DNA from: Bacteroidaceae bacterium
Lineage (GTDB): Bacteria; Bacteroidota; Bacteroidia; Bacteroidales; Bacteroidaceae
DNA length: 51,156 nucleotides
Reading direction: 5' to 3'
Assembly (NCBI GenBank): GCA_900770665.1
Contig: CAAGKZ010000023.1
Location: forward strand, 1-51,156
Shown here: one piece after another, positions 7,397-16,604 of the stretch
Numbering within the stretch: position 1 is the first letter of the stretch
How the letters are laid out: each line of letters starts with the position of its first letter
Notes under the pieces: model-generated
Told to the model about the DNA's origin: nothing
The model's input: only the letters and a program-made list of their open reading frames with translations
The model's database searches: none
Translations under genes and position numbers: made by a program

Positions 7397-9319
7397 TTAT
7401 TTGAAATTTCGTGTCGCATTACGGTTCATCTTGCGGCGCTCCTTATCAGGCTTCTGCTTTGTTATCTCAAGCGGTTTCTGTTCGTTGAGCGGCATACCGA
7501 TATCCCAGTCGTCCTGTGAATATTCGAAGAGGGCACGCAAATCGAGAGAATGGTGGTAGTAGGAGACTCTCTCGGGCTGCATACCCTTTGCGAAATCGCC
7601 TGTATCCCACACACCGTTGCCGTTATCGTCAAAGATGAGGCGCATGTAGTATGTTCCCGGTCTTATAAAGTAGAACTCGCAGTGTCCGGCGGCGGTTTTT
7701 TGTTCCATGACAACATTTTCGCGGGCATCGAGCAGCTGCAGTATGCCGTTATTGCCCACACCGGCCACGTCGACATAAAGCACCGCATACTCATCGAGCG
7801 ACTTGAAGGCTATTTCGCGCGTAAACTCCTCGGAAACGCCACCATACAGTCCCTTGAACGCTGCGGAATCGGCCTTTACAAGATAGGTCTGCTCGGGACG
7901 CCACTCGGCAAAAATATTGTACTTGCGGATATTGGCGGAATCGGGATAGAACACCCTTTCAACGGGCACCCAAAGGGTATCGACCTTCAGGGAGACTGAT
8001 ATTGCCGACGTATCGACCGAGAGCAACGGCTCTTCGAAGGTGAAGGCACAGTTGGCATTGACATCCATTGAAGAGGAACCGCTGAAACGCACGGGCAATG
8101 TCTTCTGCTTGGGGACATAGACAGGCGGATTGGCCTCGTCGTAATCGGGCATATTCTTCGCCCTGCGCAGGAAGTTCTTCTCTTCGTCCTCGTACTTCTT
8201 GCGTTGCTGCTTCTGCACAGACTCCCAGCGTCTACGTGGTGACATGATAAGTGTATCAACCTGCTCTATTGTATCGCCCGTGAGGTCGACGGCCTTGTAG
8301 GAGAGTTTGAGCGCCAGTGTATCGTTGCGATAGAGAAGCGAATCCTTGAGCCAATAGACCAGCGTATCCATCTTTGCGCTCTTCTCGAGCACATAGGCAT
8401 CGGTGAGGTCAAAATCAAGACCTTCGAGATGCGGCAGCTCATAGTTTGGAGCAGCGAAGAAGAGTGTCACCTTGTTATGCGATTCGCGTGTCTGCTTGAC
8501 AAGATACTGCGACAGGAAATTCTCTTTGAAGACACGCAGCACAAGGTCATCGGGCATGTAACGCATGTAGTTGACTTGACGTATTGTGTCAATGGTCAGG
8601 CTGTCGCGCCAAATGGTATCGGGGCGCACGGCCGGGACGGCATAGGGTTCTATGATTGTTGGGAGATAGGCCAAGGCCTCGCTCTTCTGGTCAAAGAGAT
8701 AGTTCTGATTGGCATCGGAAAGCGCATATACACGGTATTTGCCGGGGGCTATTCCCTTGATGGTAAAGCGGCCGCGCGAATCGGTACGCGACACGCGCTC
8801 GAACGGCAACTTGTTGAATGCGCTGTCATCGAGACAGGAGTGCAAGCCGACAATCATTCCCTTGACGGGCTCAAGGTCCTGAGCATTGAGCACGGTACCC
8901 GAAACGGCAAGTGTATCGACGCTGTCGCCGGTTGAGAAGACATAGGCAAAATTCTCGTACGGGTTTCCCTCGTTGTTGTCGACAATGGCATTGCCGAAGT
9001 CGATGGAATAGGTCGTATTGGGTTTCAGGGAGTCGAAGAGCTCGACCATGACCTTTTTACCGCTGTACTTGATTTCGGGCATCTGCAGCTGGGGAGGTGA
9101 GACAACAACATTCTCAAAGGCGTTTTCCAGGTTTACATTCTCGTCGAACTCCAACGTTATCTTGGCCTCGGTCACGCCGGTTGCATTCAGCACAGGCGTA
9201 GCCTTGAGAAGAACCGGTGGTTCCTCGTCATAGGGTCCTCCGTCCGGGGTTCCGATGCTGGCACAGGCAACAAGCACAAATGCCAGCAACAACGATATTA
9301 TGTATTCCTTTAATCTCAT
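7397..9319 (-). CDS. Lipoprotein with N-terminal SbsA/Big_5 Ig-like domain
   Basis: The 640-residue product begins with a lipoprotein signal (LLLAFVLVAC, C19) followed by the GTPDGGPYDEEPP segment typical of this Bacteroidota family. Residues about 30-130 form a Big_5 Ig-like domain (ITLEFDENVNLENAFENVVVSPP, LKPNTTYSIDFGNAIVDN). A carboxypeptidase-regulatory-like segment follows (DSRGRFTIKGIAPGKYRVYALSDANQNYLFD). A long central part has no recognised domain. The end is beta-rich (GTYYMRLIFDDNGNGVWDTGDF) and basic (KPDKERRKMNRNATRNFK). The function is unknown; surface or periplasmic location is inferred. It abuts the GH3 gene (1-bp overlap) and ends 26 bp before cysS. Confidence 0.75.
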   Translation of the reverse strand: MRLKEYIISLLLAFVLVACASIGTPDGGPYDEEPPVLLKATPVLNATGVTEAKITLEFDENVNLENAFENVVVSPPQLQMPEIKYSGKKVMVELFDSLKPNTTYSIDFGNAIVDNNEGNPYENFAYVFSTGDSVDTLAVSGTVLNAQDLEPVKGMIVGLHSCLDDSAFNKLPFERVSRTDSRGRFTIKGIAPGKYRVYALSDANQNYLFDQKSEALAYLPTIIEPYAVPAVRPDTIWRDSLTIDTIRQVNYMRYMPDDLVLRVFKENFLSQYLVKQTRESHNKVTLFFAAPNYELPHLEGLDFDLTDAYVLEKSAKMDTLVYWLKDSLLYRNDTLALKLSYKAVDLTGDTIEQVDTLIMSPRRRWESVQKQQRKKYEDEEKNFLRRAKNMPDYDEANPPVYVPKQKTLPVRFSGSSSMDVNANCAFTFEEPLLSVDTSAISVSLKVDTLWVPVERVFYPDSANIRKYNIFAEWRPEQTYLVKADSAAFKGLYGGVSEEFTREIAFKSLDEYAVLYVDVAGVGNNGILQLLDARENVVMEQKTAAGHCEFYFIRPGTYYMRLIFDDNGNGVWDTGDFAKGMQPERVSYYHHSLDLRALFEYSQDDWDIGMPLNEQKPLEITKQKPDKERRKMNRNATRNFK

Positions 9320-10827
9320 TATCGGTTCATTTCCAAAAGCTCCTCAATGTGCTTGCGGCTGTTGCTCAAGCGTGGCACTTTGTGCTGGCCACCGAGTTTT
9401 CCCTTGCTCTTGAGCCAATCACTGAAAAGATTCTCACGCGCAACAACCAACTCCAGGCGCTGCATGGTCTTGTTCTTGTAACGCTTTGCCTCGTAGTCGG
9501 AGTTTATCTGCTGCAGGGTTGAATCGAGTATCCCTGCAAATTCCTCCAACGACGCAGGTGGCTGTGCAAACTCCACAAGCCACTGGTGGCAACACTTGGC
9601 ATCGGCATCCATAAAGACAGGAGCCACGGTGTAGTCGAGAACCTTTGCACCGGTTTCGCGGCAGGCTCTCTCAAGTCCTTTCTCGGCATTCTCAACCACA
9701 AGTTCCTCGCCAAAGGCGTTTATAAAGTGTTTGGTTCTGCCCGAAATGACAATCTTGTATGGGTCTTTGCTTGTAAAACGTACCGTGTCGCCAATCATGT
9801 AACGCCATAGTCCGCAAGATGTTGATATGAGCATTGCATAATTCTTGCCCGTTTCGACCTCCCACAGGGGCAACACACGCGGATTGGGCGAATCGATATC
9901 CTCGAAAGGTATGAACTCATAGAAGACATCGTAGTCAATCATAAGCAGCATTGAGGGGTCGAGCGGGTTGTTCTGTATACCAAAGAAACCTTCGCTGGCA
10001 TTGTATGTCTCGACATACTTCATGCTGTCCTTGCGTATGAGCTGATGGTACTGCTCGCGGTAAGGCGTAAAGGCCACACCACCGTGAAAGAAGACCTCGA
10101 GATTTGGCCACAGTTCATCGACACTCTGCTTGCCGGTGATGTCGAGCATGTGCTTGAGCACAGCCATCATCCAAGACGGCACTCCCGAGAGATTGGTGAT
10201 ATTCATACCACTGGTGAGACGGGCAATCCTGTCCATCTTCTCCTCGAAATCACTCAAAAGGGCAACACTCTTTTCGGGGGTGCGCATCATATTCACGAAG
10301 GCGCTGCAGTTTTCGATGAGGATTGCACTCAAATCGCCCACAAGACTGTTTGCAAGATTGTAGTTGGGTGAATGACTGCCTCCCAAAATAAGCGCTTTGC
10401 CCGAGAGCATACGGCTGTCGGGGTTATTTGCGACGTATGTAGCCACAACATCGAAACCGCCTTTGTAGTGCACGTTCTGCAAGCCGGCCGGGGTGACCGG
10501 AATGAACTTGCTTTTGTCATTGGTTGTGCCCGATGACTTTGCAAACCATTTGCACCCCCCCTTCCAAAGCACATCCTTCTCGCCACGGCGCATACGGTCA
10601 ATATCGCCTTTGAGCGTTTCATAATCCTGGACGCCCACCTGCGCGACAAACTGCTCGTATTGCCTTATGGCGGAATAGTTGTGCTTTATACCCCATTCGG
10701 TACCGGAAGCCTCGCTGACAAGACGTCTTAGCACATTGCGCTGTATTGTCTCGGCATCGGTGGCATATTTGGCAATCTTCTTTACCCTGGCATTGAGGAA
10801 AGGTCTTGCAAATGGAGTAAGGTTCAT
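9319..10827 (-). CDS. GH3-family acyl-adenylating enzyme
   Basis: The 502-residue product is a GH3 auxin-responsive-promoter family protein, a branch of the ANL adenylate-forming superfamily. Visible marks are the ATP-loop-like WFAKSSGTTNDKSKFIPVT (about 105-123), FHGGVAFTPYREQY, YNASEGFFGIQNNP, LWRYMIGDTVRFTSK and ISGRTKHFINAFGEELVVENAEKGL. Plant GH3 enzymes conjugate amino acids to acyl acids such as indole acetate. The substrate of the bacterial versions is not known to me, so only an acyl-adenylate-forming amidosynthetase-like role can be proposed. Its stop overlaps the start of the next lipoprotein gene by one base, which points to coupled expression. Confidence 0.85.
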   Translation of the reverse strand: MNLTPFARPFLNARVKKIAKYATDAETIQRNVLRRLVSEASGTEWGIKHNYSAIRQYEQFVAQVGVQDYETLKGDIDRMRRGEKDVLWKGGCKWFAKSSGTTNDKSKFIPVTPAGLQNVHYKGGFDVVATYVANNPDSRMLSGKALILGGSHSPNYNLANSLVGDLSAILIENCSAFVNMMRTPEKSVALLSDFEEKMDRIARLTSGMNITNLSGVPSWMMAVLKHMLDITGKQSVDELWPNLEVFFHGGVAFTPYREQYHQLIRKDSMKYVETYNASEGFFGIQNNPLDPSMLLMIDYDVFYEFIPFEDIDSPNPRVLPLWEVETGKNYAMLISTSCGLWRYMIGDTVRFTSKDPYKIVISGRTKHFINAFGEELVVENAEKGLERACRETGAKVLDYTVAPVFMDADAKCCHQWLVEFAQPPASLEEFAGILDSTLQQINSDYEAKRYKNKTMQRLELVVARENLFSDWLKSKGKLGGQHKVPRLSNSRKHIEELLEMNR

Positions 10828-10855
10828 CGTTTATACAATATATTTAACGGCTGTA

Positions 10856-12988
10856 TTATTTTGCAGGGGCAACACTCTTGTCCTCGCTATCACTCTTGAA
10901 GTTGCGCAGACCTTCGTTCAGGAAGCCTTTGAAATTGTCGACTTTCTTGTCGAAGGCATAAGCACCGTTCAAGGGCTGACCATCTGAATTCACCAACACA
11001 TAGTAGGGCTGTGAAAGAGCACCGAACTTTGACTCTTGCAGGTAGCTCCACTTCTCACCAATCTCGGTATATACCAAACCATTCTTGTCGGTGAAAGGTT
11101 CATCGAGTTCTCTACGGTCATCTACGTAAAGTGATACCACGATGAAATCCTTGCTAAGCATTTCAAGCACTGATTTATCGTTGAGCACAACAGCCTCCAT
11201 CTCGCGACAGTTGACACATCCGTGACCTGTAAAATCGAGGAAAATAGGCTTGTTCTGCTCGCGGCTCATCTTGATGGCCTCATCGTAATCGTATGTATCG
11301 GGAGTGAACATTGTGGCGTTTTCACCGTCGGCTGCTATCTCATAGATATTGAAATCCTGAGTTGACATTGGAGGTGCGAAAGCGCTGATGGCCTTACATG
11401 GCGCACCCCACAGACCGGGAATCATATACATGGCAAATGCAAAAGAGAGCAACGCGCCAAAGAAACCTGTAACGCTTGTAGTCTTGTCCTCGGGGTCGTC
11501 GTGCGGCATGCGTATAACCTTCAACAGATACATTCCGAGCAGGATGAACAGTGCAATCCAAAGAACAAGGAATGTCTCACGGTCAAGGATTCCCCAACCC
11601 TTTGTAAGGTCGGCAACAGAGAGGAACTTCAATGCAAAGGCAATCTCCACAACTCCAAGAACCACCTTTATTGTGTTCATCCATCCACCTGAACGTGGTG
11701 TCTGCTTAAGCAATGACGGGAAGATTGCAAAGAGTGTGAATGGCAAAGCCAAAGCCAAAGCGAAGCCGAACATTCCGACTGCAGGGCCGAACATATCGCC
11801 CGATGTGGCAGCGTCAACCAACAGGAAACCGATGATTGGTCCTGTACATGAGAATGACACCAACACCAATGTAAACGCCATGAGGAAGATGCTGAGGACA
11901 CCGGTTGTGCTGCTTGCCTTCTCATCGACCTTATTTGTCCATGATGATGGCAACTTAATTTCGAAACCACCAAGGAACGATGCTCCGAACACAAGCAGCA
12001 TAAGGAAGAAGAAGACATTGAAATATACGTTTGTAGCAAGGCTGTTGAGCGAAGCCGCACCGAACAGTGAGGTCACTACAAGACCGAGCAACAGATAGAT
12101 GACAACGATTGACGCGCCATATACAAGCGCCTCACGGACTGCCTGCTTTCTCTCCTTTGAACGCTTGAGGAAGAAGCTTACTGTCATTGGGATGATTGGC
12201 CACACGCATGGTGTAAGCAGAGCAAGAAGACCACCGCCGAAACCAAGTATGAAGATTTTCCAGATGGAACTGCTGTCCTCTTTCTGCTGCACCTCTTTAC
12301 CGTCTATCACCAATGCCGGCATCTCCACCGATGCCCATGTATCAACTGCGGCCGACTCGGGAGCAGCATTCACGGCAGGGGCTACAGGTTCAGCAACCAC
12401 CTCTGCAGCAGGAGTCTCGACAACAGGCTGGGCAGGTGCCTCCTCTTTTTTTACAGGAGCCTTCTTTTCAACGGGAGCAGGTTTCTCCTCGGCTTTGGGT
12501 TTGTCGGCCTTGGGCTTCTCAACAACAGGAGCTGCAGGTGTCACTGCTATGTCGCCATTTGTTATTGTAAAGTCGTAACGGCCGGGAACACAACCCATGT
12601 CGCCACATGACTGGTAGTGCAATGTTCCCTTGAGCTTGAAGTTGGCATCAAGAACCTTGAACTTCTGGGTGAACGATGCAAACTCCTCAAAATATGTAAC
12701 CTGCATATCAAACACCGGCTCATACTTTGACTTTGCCTCATCTACAGGAGCCAAAGCGCCTACAAGCTCAAGCCCCTCCTGCTCGGTAACCTTCAGATAA
12801 GTAGGTTTAGGACCGCCCTTGGGGATATCGGTTGAATACATATAGTATCCGTCGGCTATTTCGGCGATGAATTCTATTAAAACTTCAGAACCGTCGGCTG
12901 TCAATTCGTGAGAGACTGTTACCGGTTTCTGCGCACCTGCCTGCAACACTGTCACAAACAGGAATAATGACAAGATAAACTTTTTCAT
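10856..12988 (-). CDS. dsbD: Thiol:disulfide interchange protein DsbD
   Basis: The 710-residue product has all three DsbD parts. After a signal peptide (1-19) comes an N-terminal periplasmic domain with C128 and C133 (SCGDMGC). A Pro/Ala/Lys/Glu-rich linker (about 150-215) follows. The membrane domain (about 243-530) has a redox pair at C261 (LLTPCVWPI) and C381 (SFSCTGPII). The C-terminal thioredoxin-like domain has CVNC at 591-594. It moves electrons from cytosolic thioredoxin across the inner membrane to periplasmic thiol proteins. It starts 23 bp after the rRNA methyltransferase gene and is followed by the GH3 gene after 28 bp. Confidence 0.92.
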   Translation of the reverse strand: MKKFILSLFLFVTVLQAGAQKPVTVSHELTADGSEVLIEFIAEIADGYYMYSTDIPKGGPKPTYLKVTEQEGLELVGALAPVDEAKSKYEPVFDMQVTYFEEFASFTQKFKVLDANFKLKGTLHYQSCGDMGCVPGRYDFTITNGDIAVTPAAPVVEKPKADKPKAEEKPAPVEKKAPVKKEEAPAQPVVETPAAEVVAEPVAPAVNAAPESAAVDTWASVEMPALVIDGKEVQQKEDSSSIWKIFILGFGGGLLALLTPCVWPIIPMTVSFFLKRSKERKQAVREALVYGASIVVIYLLLGLVVTSLFGAASLNSLATNVYFNVFFFLMLLVFGASFLGGFEIKLPSSWTNKVDEKASSTTGVLSIFLMAFTLVLVSFSCTGPIIGFLLVDAATSGDMFGPAVGMFGFALALALPFTLFAIFPSLLKQTPRSGGWMNTIKVVLGVVEIAFALKFLSVADLTKGWGILDRETFLVLWIALFILLGMYLLKVIRMPHDDPEDKTTSVTGFFGALLSFAFAMYMIPGLWGAPCKAISAFAPPMSTQDFNIYEIAADGENATMFTPDTYDYDEAIKMSREQNKPIFLDFTGHGCVNCREMEAVVLNDKSVLEMLSKDFIVVSLYVDDRRELDEPFTDKNGLVYTEIGEKWSYLQESKFGALSQPYYVLVNSDGQPLNGAYAFDKKVDNFKGFLNEGLRNFKSDSEDKSVAPAK

Positions 12989-13011
12989 TTCTATATATAT
13001 TTATTTGTTTT

Positions 13012-14364
13012 TCATAGTTCAACAGGGTTCTTCCTTATGCGCCATTCTGCGGGGTAAAGGTTGTTGGCCCTGTTTCCGATATTCTTGGCAAAGCCTATGG
13101 GCATTCCCTTGTATGTAAGCAACAGATAACCGACAGGTGCCTGTTCAAAGGTCAACGCTTCGCGATGCAGGTAGGCAAGCGCCTTCTCGCGCTCAAGCTC
13201 CACTTGAACAAAGGCAGCCTTGCAAAGGGCAGTGCTCATTGCCAGCTGATGGAGCGGCAAGAGTTTGCCATTCTTTACATCGGCAAGCGGCAAGGCGCAG
13301 TGAAGGACTTTCATCTTCTGTTGCAGGGCAAGCATTGCCGCCGTGTGTTCACGCGGAAGTGCCACCACCCTTTCGTCCTGTTGCACGAAATTGAAAGCCG
13401 CGGGATTCTCCACCCACTTTTCAAGCTGCGCCTTCAACTTTGAAGCGACAGGCTGGAAACGCGGCTGACGCGGCTGTGTCAAAGGTGCATCGCCGTCCTT
13501 TCGCAACGCTGCAATGAAAAAGCCTTCACCGGCTGTATAACCCGGGATGAAACGGTATACAGGGTTATCGCCGCAAAGCGCACCTGTCACACCCCAACCA
13601 TCAACGGTATCAACCGCCAAGGGTGTTGCACCGAGTTCCGTGGCAATCCACTCTACGCAATCCTCGTTCTCTTCCCTGTTGAAGGTGCAAGTGCTGTATA
13701 TAAGCACTCCACCCGGGCGCAAGGATGGCCATATATCGGCAAGGATGCGTCTCTGACGCTTCACACACTGTTCGACATTTGACACGCTCCACTGTTCTAC
13801 GGCGCCCTGATCCTTGCGGAACATTCCTTCACCGGAACAGGGGGCATCGACCACAACCAGGTCAAAGAAGTTTGCGAACTTGCCGAAATCGGCAGGCTCG
13901 TTGCGCGTTACGACAGACGCGGGATTTCCCCATTTTATCACATTCTCGGCCAGCACCTGCGCACGCTGCGGTACCGGTTCATTTGACACCAACATGCTGC
14001 CTTGGGGCAGAAGCGACAAAAGATGCGTTGTCTTGCCGCCCGGCGCGGCACACAAATCGAGTGCACGGACGGGAGCGTCAACGTATTGCTTTACAAACTG
14101 TTCAAGGAACATTGATGATGCCTCCTGCACGTAATAGCATCCGGCATGGAAGAGCGGATCGGCCGTAAAGACCGGGCGCGCGGAGAGATAACGTCCGTTT
14201 GCCGCCCAGGGAACAGGATTTTCCCCATTTTCGGGCATCAGTTTGGAGACATTATATCTAATGCTGACCACCGGGTCGCCACCGAGCGCCTCCATGAAAC
14301 GGGTAAAGCGCTCCTTTCCAAAAAGGAGTTCTGTTCTATCGACAAAAGCGGTGCTCAGTTTCAT
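13012..14364 (-). CDS. 16S rRNA m5C methyltransferase, RsmF/NOL1-NOP2-Sun family
   Basis: The 450-residue product has the SAM-binding motif DLCAAPGGKTTHLLSLL (about 103-119). Both family cysteines are present: the motif IV cysteine in VVDAPCSGEGMFRKD and the catalytic motif VI cysteine in IYSTCTFNREENED. The C-terminal region (about 300-450) is an RsmF-type extension with PUA-like character (VGYLLLTYKGMPIGFAKNIGNRANNLYP). It methylates a cytosine in 16S rRNA; the exact site (C1407 in E. coli RsmF) is inferred from family resemblance. It is the first gene of the minus-strand cluster. Confidence 0.87.
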   Translation of the reverse strand: MKLSTAFVDRTELLFGKERFTRFMEALGGDPVVSIRYNVSKLMPENGENPVPWAANGRYLSARPVFTADPLFHAGCYYVQEASSMFLEQFVKQYVDAPVRALDLCAAPGGKTTHLLSLLPQGSMLVSNEPVPQRAQVLAENVIKWGNPASVVTRNEPADFGKFANFFDLVVVDAPCSGEGMFRKDQGAVEQWSVSNVEQCVKRQRRILADIWPSLRPGGVLIYSTCTFNREENEDCVEWIATELGATPLAVDTVDGWGVTGALCGDNPVYRFIPGYTAGEGFFIAALRKDGDAPLTQPRQPRFQPVASKLKAQLEKWVENPAAFNFVQQDERVVALPREHTAAMLALQQKMKVLHCALPLADVKNGKLLPLHQLAMSTALCKAAFVQVELEREKALAYLHREALTFEQAPVGYLLLTYKGMPIGFAKNIGNRANNLYPAEWRIRKNPVEL

Positions 14365-14423
14365 ATTATCGTCTCAAAAAATCCCATACAACACCATCGG
14401 TGCGCAAAAAGGCATAATCGCTA

Positions 14424-14450
14424 CAAATATACGAAAAATATGTAAGCAAA
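14424..14450 (-). promoter_or_regulatory. Predicted promoter of the rRNA methyltransferase-dsbD cluster
   Basis: TATATTTG (14431-14424, minus) is an exact TAnnTTTG box, with TTTG at 14450-14447 15 nt upstream. The inferred start near 14417 gives a leader of about 53 nt. It is divergent from the thyA promoter. Confidence 0.52.
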
Positions 14451-14550
14451 AGTCTTAAATAACAAAAAAACGCGGCCACGGGTGTAAGTTTATACAATAA
14501 TTAACAACTTTGGAAACCGAAAAGAAAAAACGCTTTAAACGATAGGTTTT

Positions 14551-14573
14551 TTTGACGCGAAGCGGTATATTTG
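14551..14573 (+). promoter_or_regulatory. Predicted promoter of thyA-folA
   Basis: TATATTTG at 14566-14573 is an exact TAnnTTTG box, 50 nt before the thyA ATG. TTTG at 14551-14554 lies 11 nt upstream, closer than usual, so the -33 element is uncertain. Confidence 0.5.
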
Positions 14574-14623
14574 CATTATAATAGAATAACCATAACCAGT
14601 CTTTAACAAAAATCAATTATAAA

Positions 14624-15418
14624 ATGAAACAATATCTCAACCTTTTGGACCGCATCCTCACCGAGGGCACAAAAAAGGATGACCGCACAGGAACAGGCAC
14701 AATAAGTGTATTCGGACACCAGATGCGTTTCAACCTTGAAGATGGTTTCCCTTGCCTTACGACAAAAAAGCTGCACTTGAAATCAATTATACACGAGTTG
14801 CTATGGTTCCTAAACGGTGACACCAATGTAAAGTATCTGCAGGATAACGGGGTACGTATATGGAACGAGTGGGCAGATGAGAATGGCGACCTGGGACATA
14901 TATACGGTTACCAGTGGCGTTCGTGGCCGGGATATGACGGTGAGCACATCGACCAGATAAAAGAGGTTGTAGAGACTATAAAGCATAACCCTGACTCACG
15001 CCGCATAATTGTAAATGCATGGAATGTGGGTGATATAAAGAACATGAACCTGCCGCCATGCCACGCAATGTTCCAGTTCTATGTTGCCGATGGCAAACTG
15101 AGCCTGCAGCTGTACCAGAGAAGTGCCGACTGTTTCCTTGGAGTACCGTTCAACATTGCATCATACGCGCTGTTACTACAGATGATGGCACAGGTTACAG
15201 GCCTGAAAGCCGGCGAATTCATACATACGCTGGGCGACGCACACCTTTACCTGAACCACATTGAGCAGGCGAAGCTACAGCTCACACGCGAACCGAAGAA
15301 GTTACCACGTATGGTGATTAACCCGGATGTAAAGGATATCTTCTCCTTCAAGTTCGAGGATTTCTCACTCGAGGATTACGATGCCCACCCACACATAAAA
15401 GGAGTGGTTGCTGTTTAA
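14624..15418 (+). CDS. thyA: Thymidylate synthase
   Basis: The 264-residue product has the length of E. coli ThyA. The catalytic C146 lies in the motif LPPCHAMFQFYV. Also visible are the N-terminal phosphate-binding DRTGTGT (20-26), RSADCFLGVPFNIASYALL and the C-terminal HPHIKG. It converts dUMP to dTMP with methylenetetrahydrofolate and releases dihydrofolate. folA follows after 79 bp and recycles that dihydrofolate, a common functional pair. Confidence 0.97.
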   Translation: MKQYLNLLDRILTEGTKKDDRTGTGTISVFGHQMRFNLEDGFPCLTTKKLHLKSIIHELLWFLNGDTNVKYLQDNGVRIWNEWADENGDLGHIYGYQWRSWPGYDGEHIDQIKEVVETIKHNPDSRRIIVNAWNVGDIKNMNLPPCHAMFQFYVADGKLSLQLYQRSADCFLGVPFNIASYALLLQMMAQVTGLKAGEFIHTLGDAHLYLNHIEQAKLQLTREPKKLPRMVINPDVKDIFSFKFEDFSLEDYDAHPHIKGVVAV

Positions 15419-15497
15419 ACCGAAAGGTACAGTTCCCAGCAACATTTAAACGCACGATGCCGTTGAATTGACAGTGACTCAATAAAGCACCAACACC

Positions 15498-15995
15498 ATG
15501 TACAAGTTAGCACTCATTGCTGCAATAGCAAAGAACAATGCCATTGGGTTTGAGAACAGACTCATTTATTGGTTGCCGAACGACCTGAAAAGGTTCAAGG
15601 AGCTTACAACCGGGCACACAATCATCATGGGCAGCAACACTTTCCGTTCGCTACCCAAAGGTGCACTGCCCAACAGACGCAACATTGTGCTTTCGCGCAA
15701 GGAGAAGGAGTTCCCCGGATGCGAGACATTCACATCCCTGGAGACCGCCCTTGCGAACTGCACTAATGAGGAGATTGTATATGTCATTGGTGGAGAGATG
15801 TTGTACAGGACAGCGCTTCCGCTTGCCGACATTCTATGCCTGACAGAGGTGAACGACACACCGGAAAAGGCTGATGCCTTTTTCCCGCAATTCACAAAGA
15901 ACGAATGGGAAGTCATTGAACAGGAAGAGCACCCCATTGACGAGAAACATGGTTATAACTATAACTTTGTAACATATTCAAGGAGGGAGAAATAG
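15498..15995 (+). CDS. folA: Dihydrofolate reductase
   Basis: The 165-residue product shows the DHFR motifs LIAAIAKNNAIG (6-17), WLPNDLKRFKELTTGH, IIMGSNTFRSLP, NIVLSRKE and VIGGEMLYRTALP. It reduces dihydrofolate to tetrahydrofolate with NADPH, completing the cycle with the upstream ThyA. It is followed by a bidirectional terminator facing the ExbD gene. Confidence 0.96.
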   Translation: MYKLALIAAIAKNNAIGFENRLIYWLPNDLKRFKELTTGHTIIMGSNTFRSLPKGALPNRRNIVLSRKEKEFPGCETFTSLETALANCTNEEIVYVIGGEMLYRTALPLADILCLTEVNDTPEKADAFFPQFTKNEWEVIEQEEHPIDEKHGYNYNFVTYSRREK

Positions 15996-16076
15996 CACCA
16001 ATAGTTCACTTTTCCCAAAAGTGCGAACACTTTAGAGATATTTCTTTTACGCTCTTTCACAACATTCACCACATAC

Positions 16077-16113
16077 AAAAAGGATGGTACCCACCGGGAT
16101 ACCATCCTTTTTT
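16077..16113. terminator. Bidirectional terminator between folA and exbD
   Basis: GGATGGTA (16082-16089) pairs with TACCATCC (16100-16107) around a CCC/GGG inner segment. An A5 run on the left and a T6 run on the right extend the stem and provide the U-tract for either strand. It separates convergent folA and the exbD gene. Confidence 0.8.
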
Positions 16114-16131
16114 CTCATAACACCGTTTGGG

Positions 16132-16602
16132 TTATCTTTTCGCCTTTTCCTCGTTTGCAGAGTATACAATCTGCAAGGCGTAAGCCTTACGCAACTGCAT
16201 CTTGACATCGGAGAGAAGACCCATATCGATATTGTTGTCAATCTTAAGAGCCACTTTCATTTTAGCAGCCTTAGAACCCAAGCGCTCTTTTTCCTCTACG
16301 ATATATGTCTTGAGGTTGTTGACCTCGCGACGTGAAAGCTGGCGGTCATTGAGCTGAATGCCGGCTTCCTGGCTCTCCTTGTTGTTCATAGGAGTACCAA
16401 TATAAATGTTGGTAATCGCAGATTTACGCTCCAATTTCGTCAATTCGGTACCCCTTGGCAACTCCACCTGTACCTTAACCTCCTGCTCACGCATAGAGGT
16501 TACAATCATAAAGAAGAACAGGATAGAGAATATCAAGTCGGGCAATGACGAGGTATTCAATTCAGGCATTTCTGCCTTTCCTTTGTCGCTAAATTTACTC
16601 AT
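16132..16602 (-). CDS. exbD: ExbD/TolR-family biopolymer transport protein (second copy)
   Basis: The 156-residue product has a short cytosolic N-terminus, one membrane helix (DLIFSILFFFMIVTSM) with the proton-carrying aspartate D22, and a periplasmic domain. ExbD works with ExbB in the inner membrane to couple proton flow to TonB-type energy transducers. It is the last gene of the operon and starts 2 bp after the first ExbD gene. The two ExbD copies differ strongly in their periplasmic parts, which suggests distinct roles or a mixed dimer. Confidence 0.88.
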   Translation of the reverse strand: MSKFSDKGKAEMPELNTSSLPDLIFSILFFFMIVTSMREQEVKVQVELPRGTELTKLERKSAITNIYIGTPMNNKESQEAGIQLNDRQLSRREVNNLKTYIVEEKERLGSKAAKMKVALKIDNNIDMGLLSDVKMQLRKAYALQIVYSANEEKAKR

Positions 16603-16604
16603 AG

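Noticed and set aside
6751..7404. Open frame on the plus strand opposite cysS (217 codons).
   Set aside because: The cysS frame carries all catalytic motifs; the plus-strand product has no family features.
7372..7419. Extended N-terminus of CysS starting at 7419.
   Set aside because: It would overlap the upstream lipoprotein gene and adds a polar leader absent from the family; the ATG at 7371 fits the family start.
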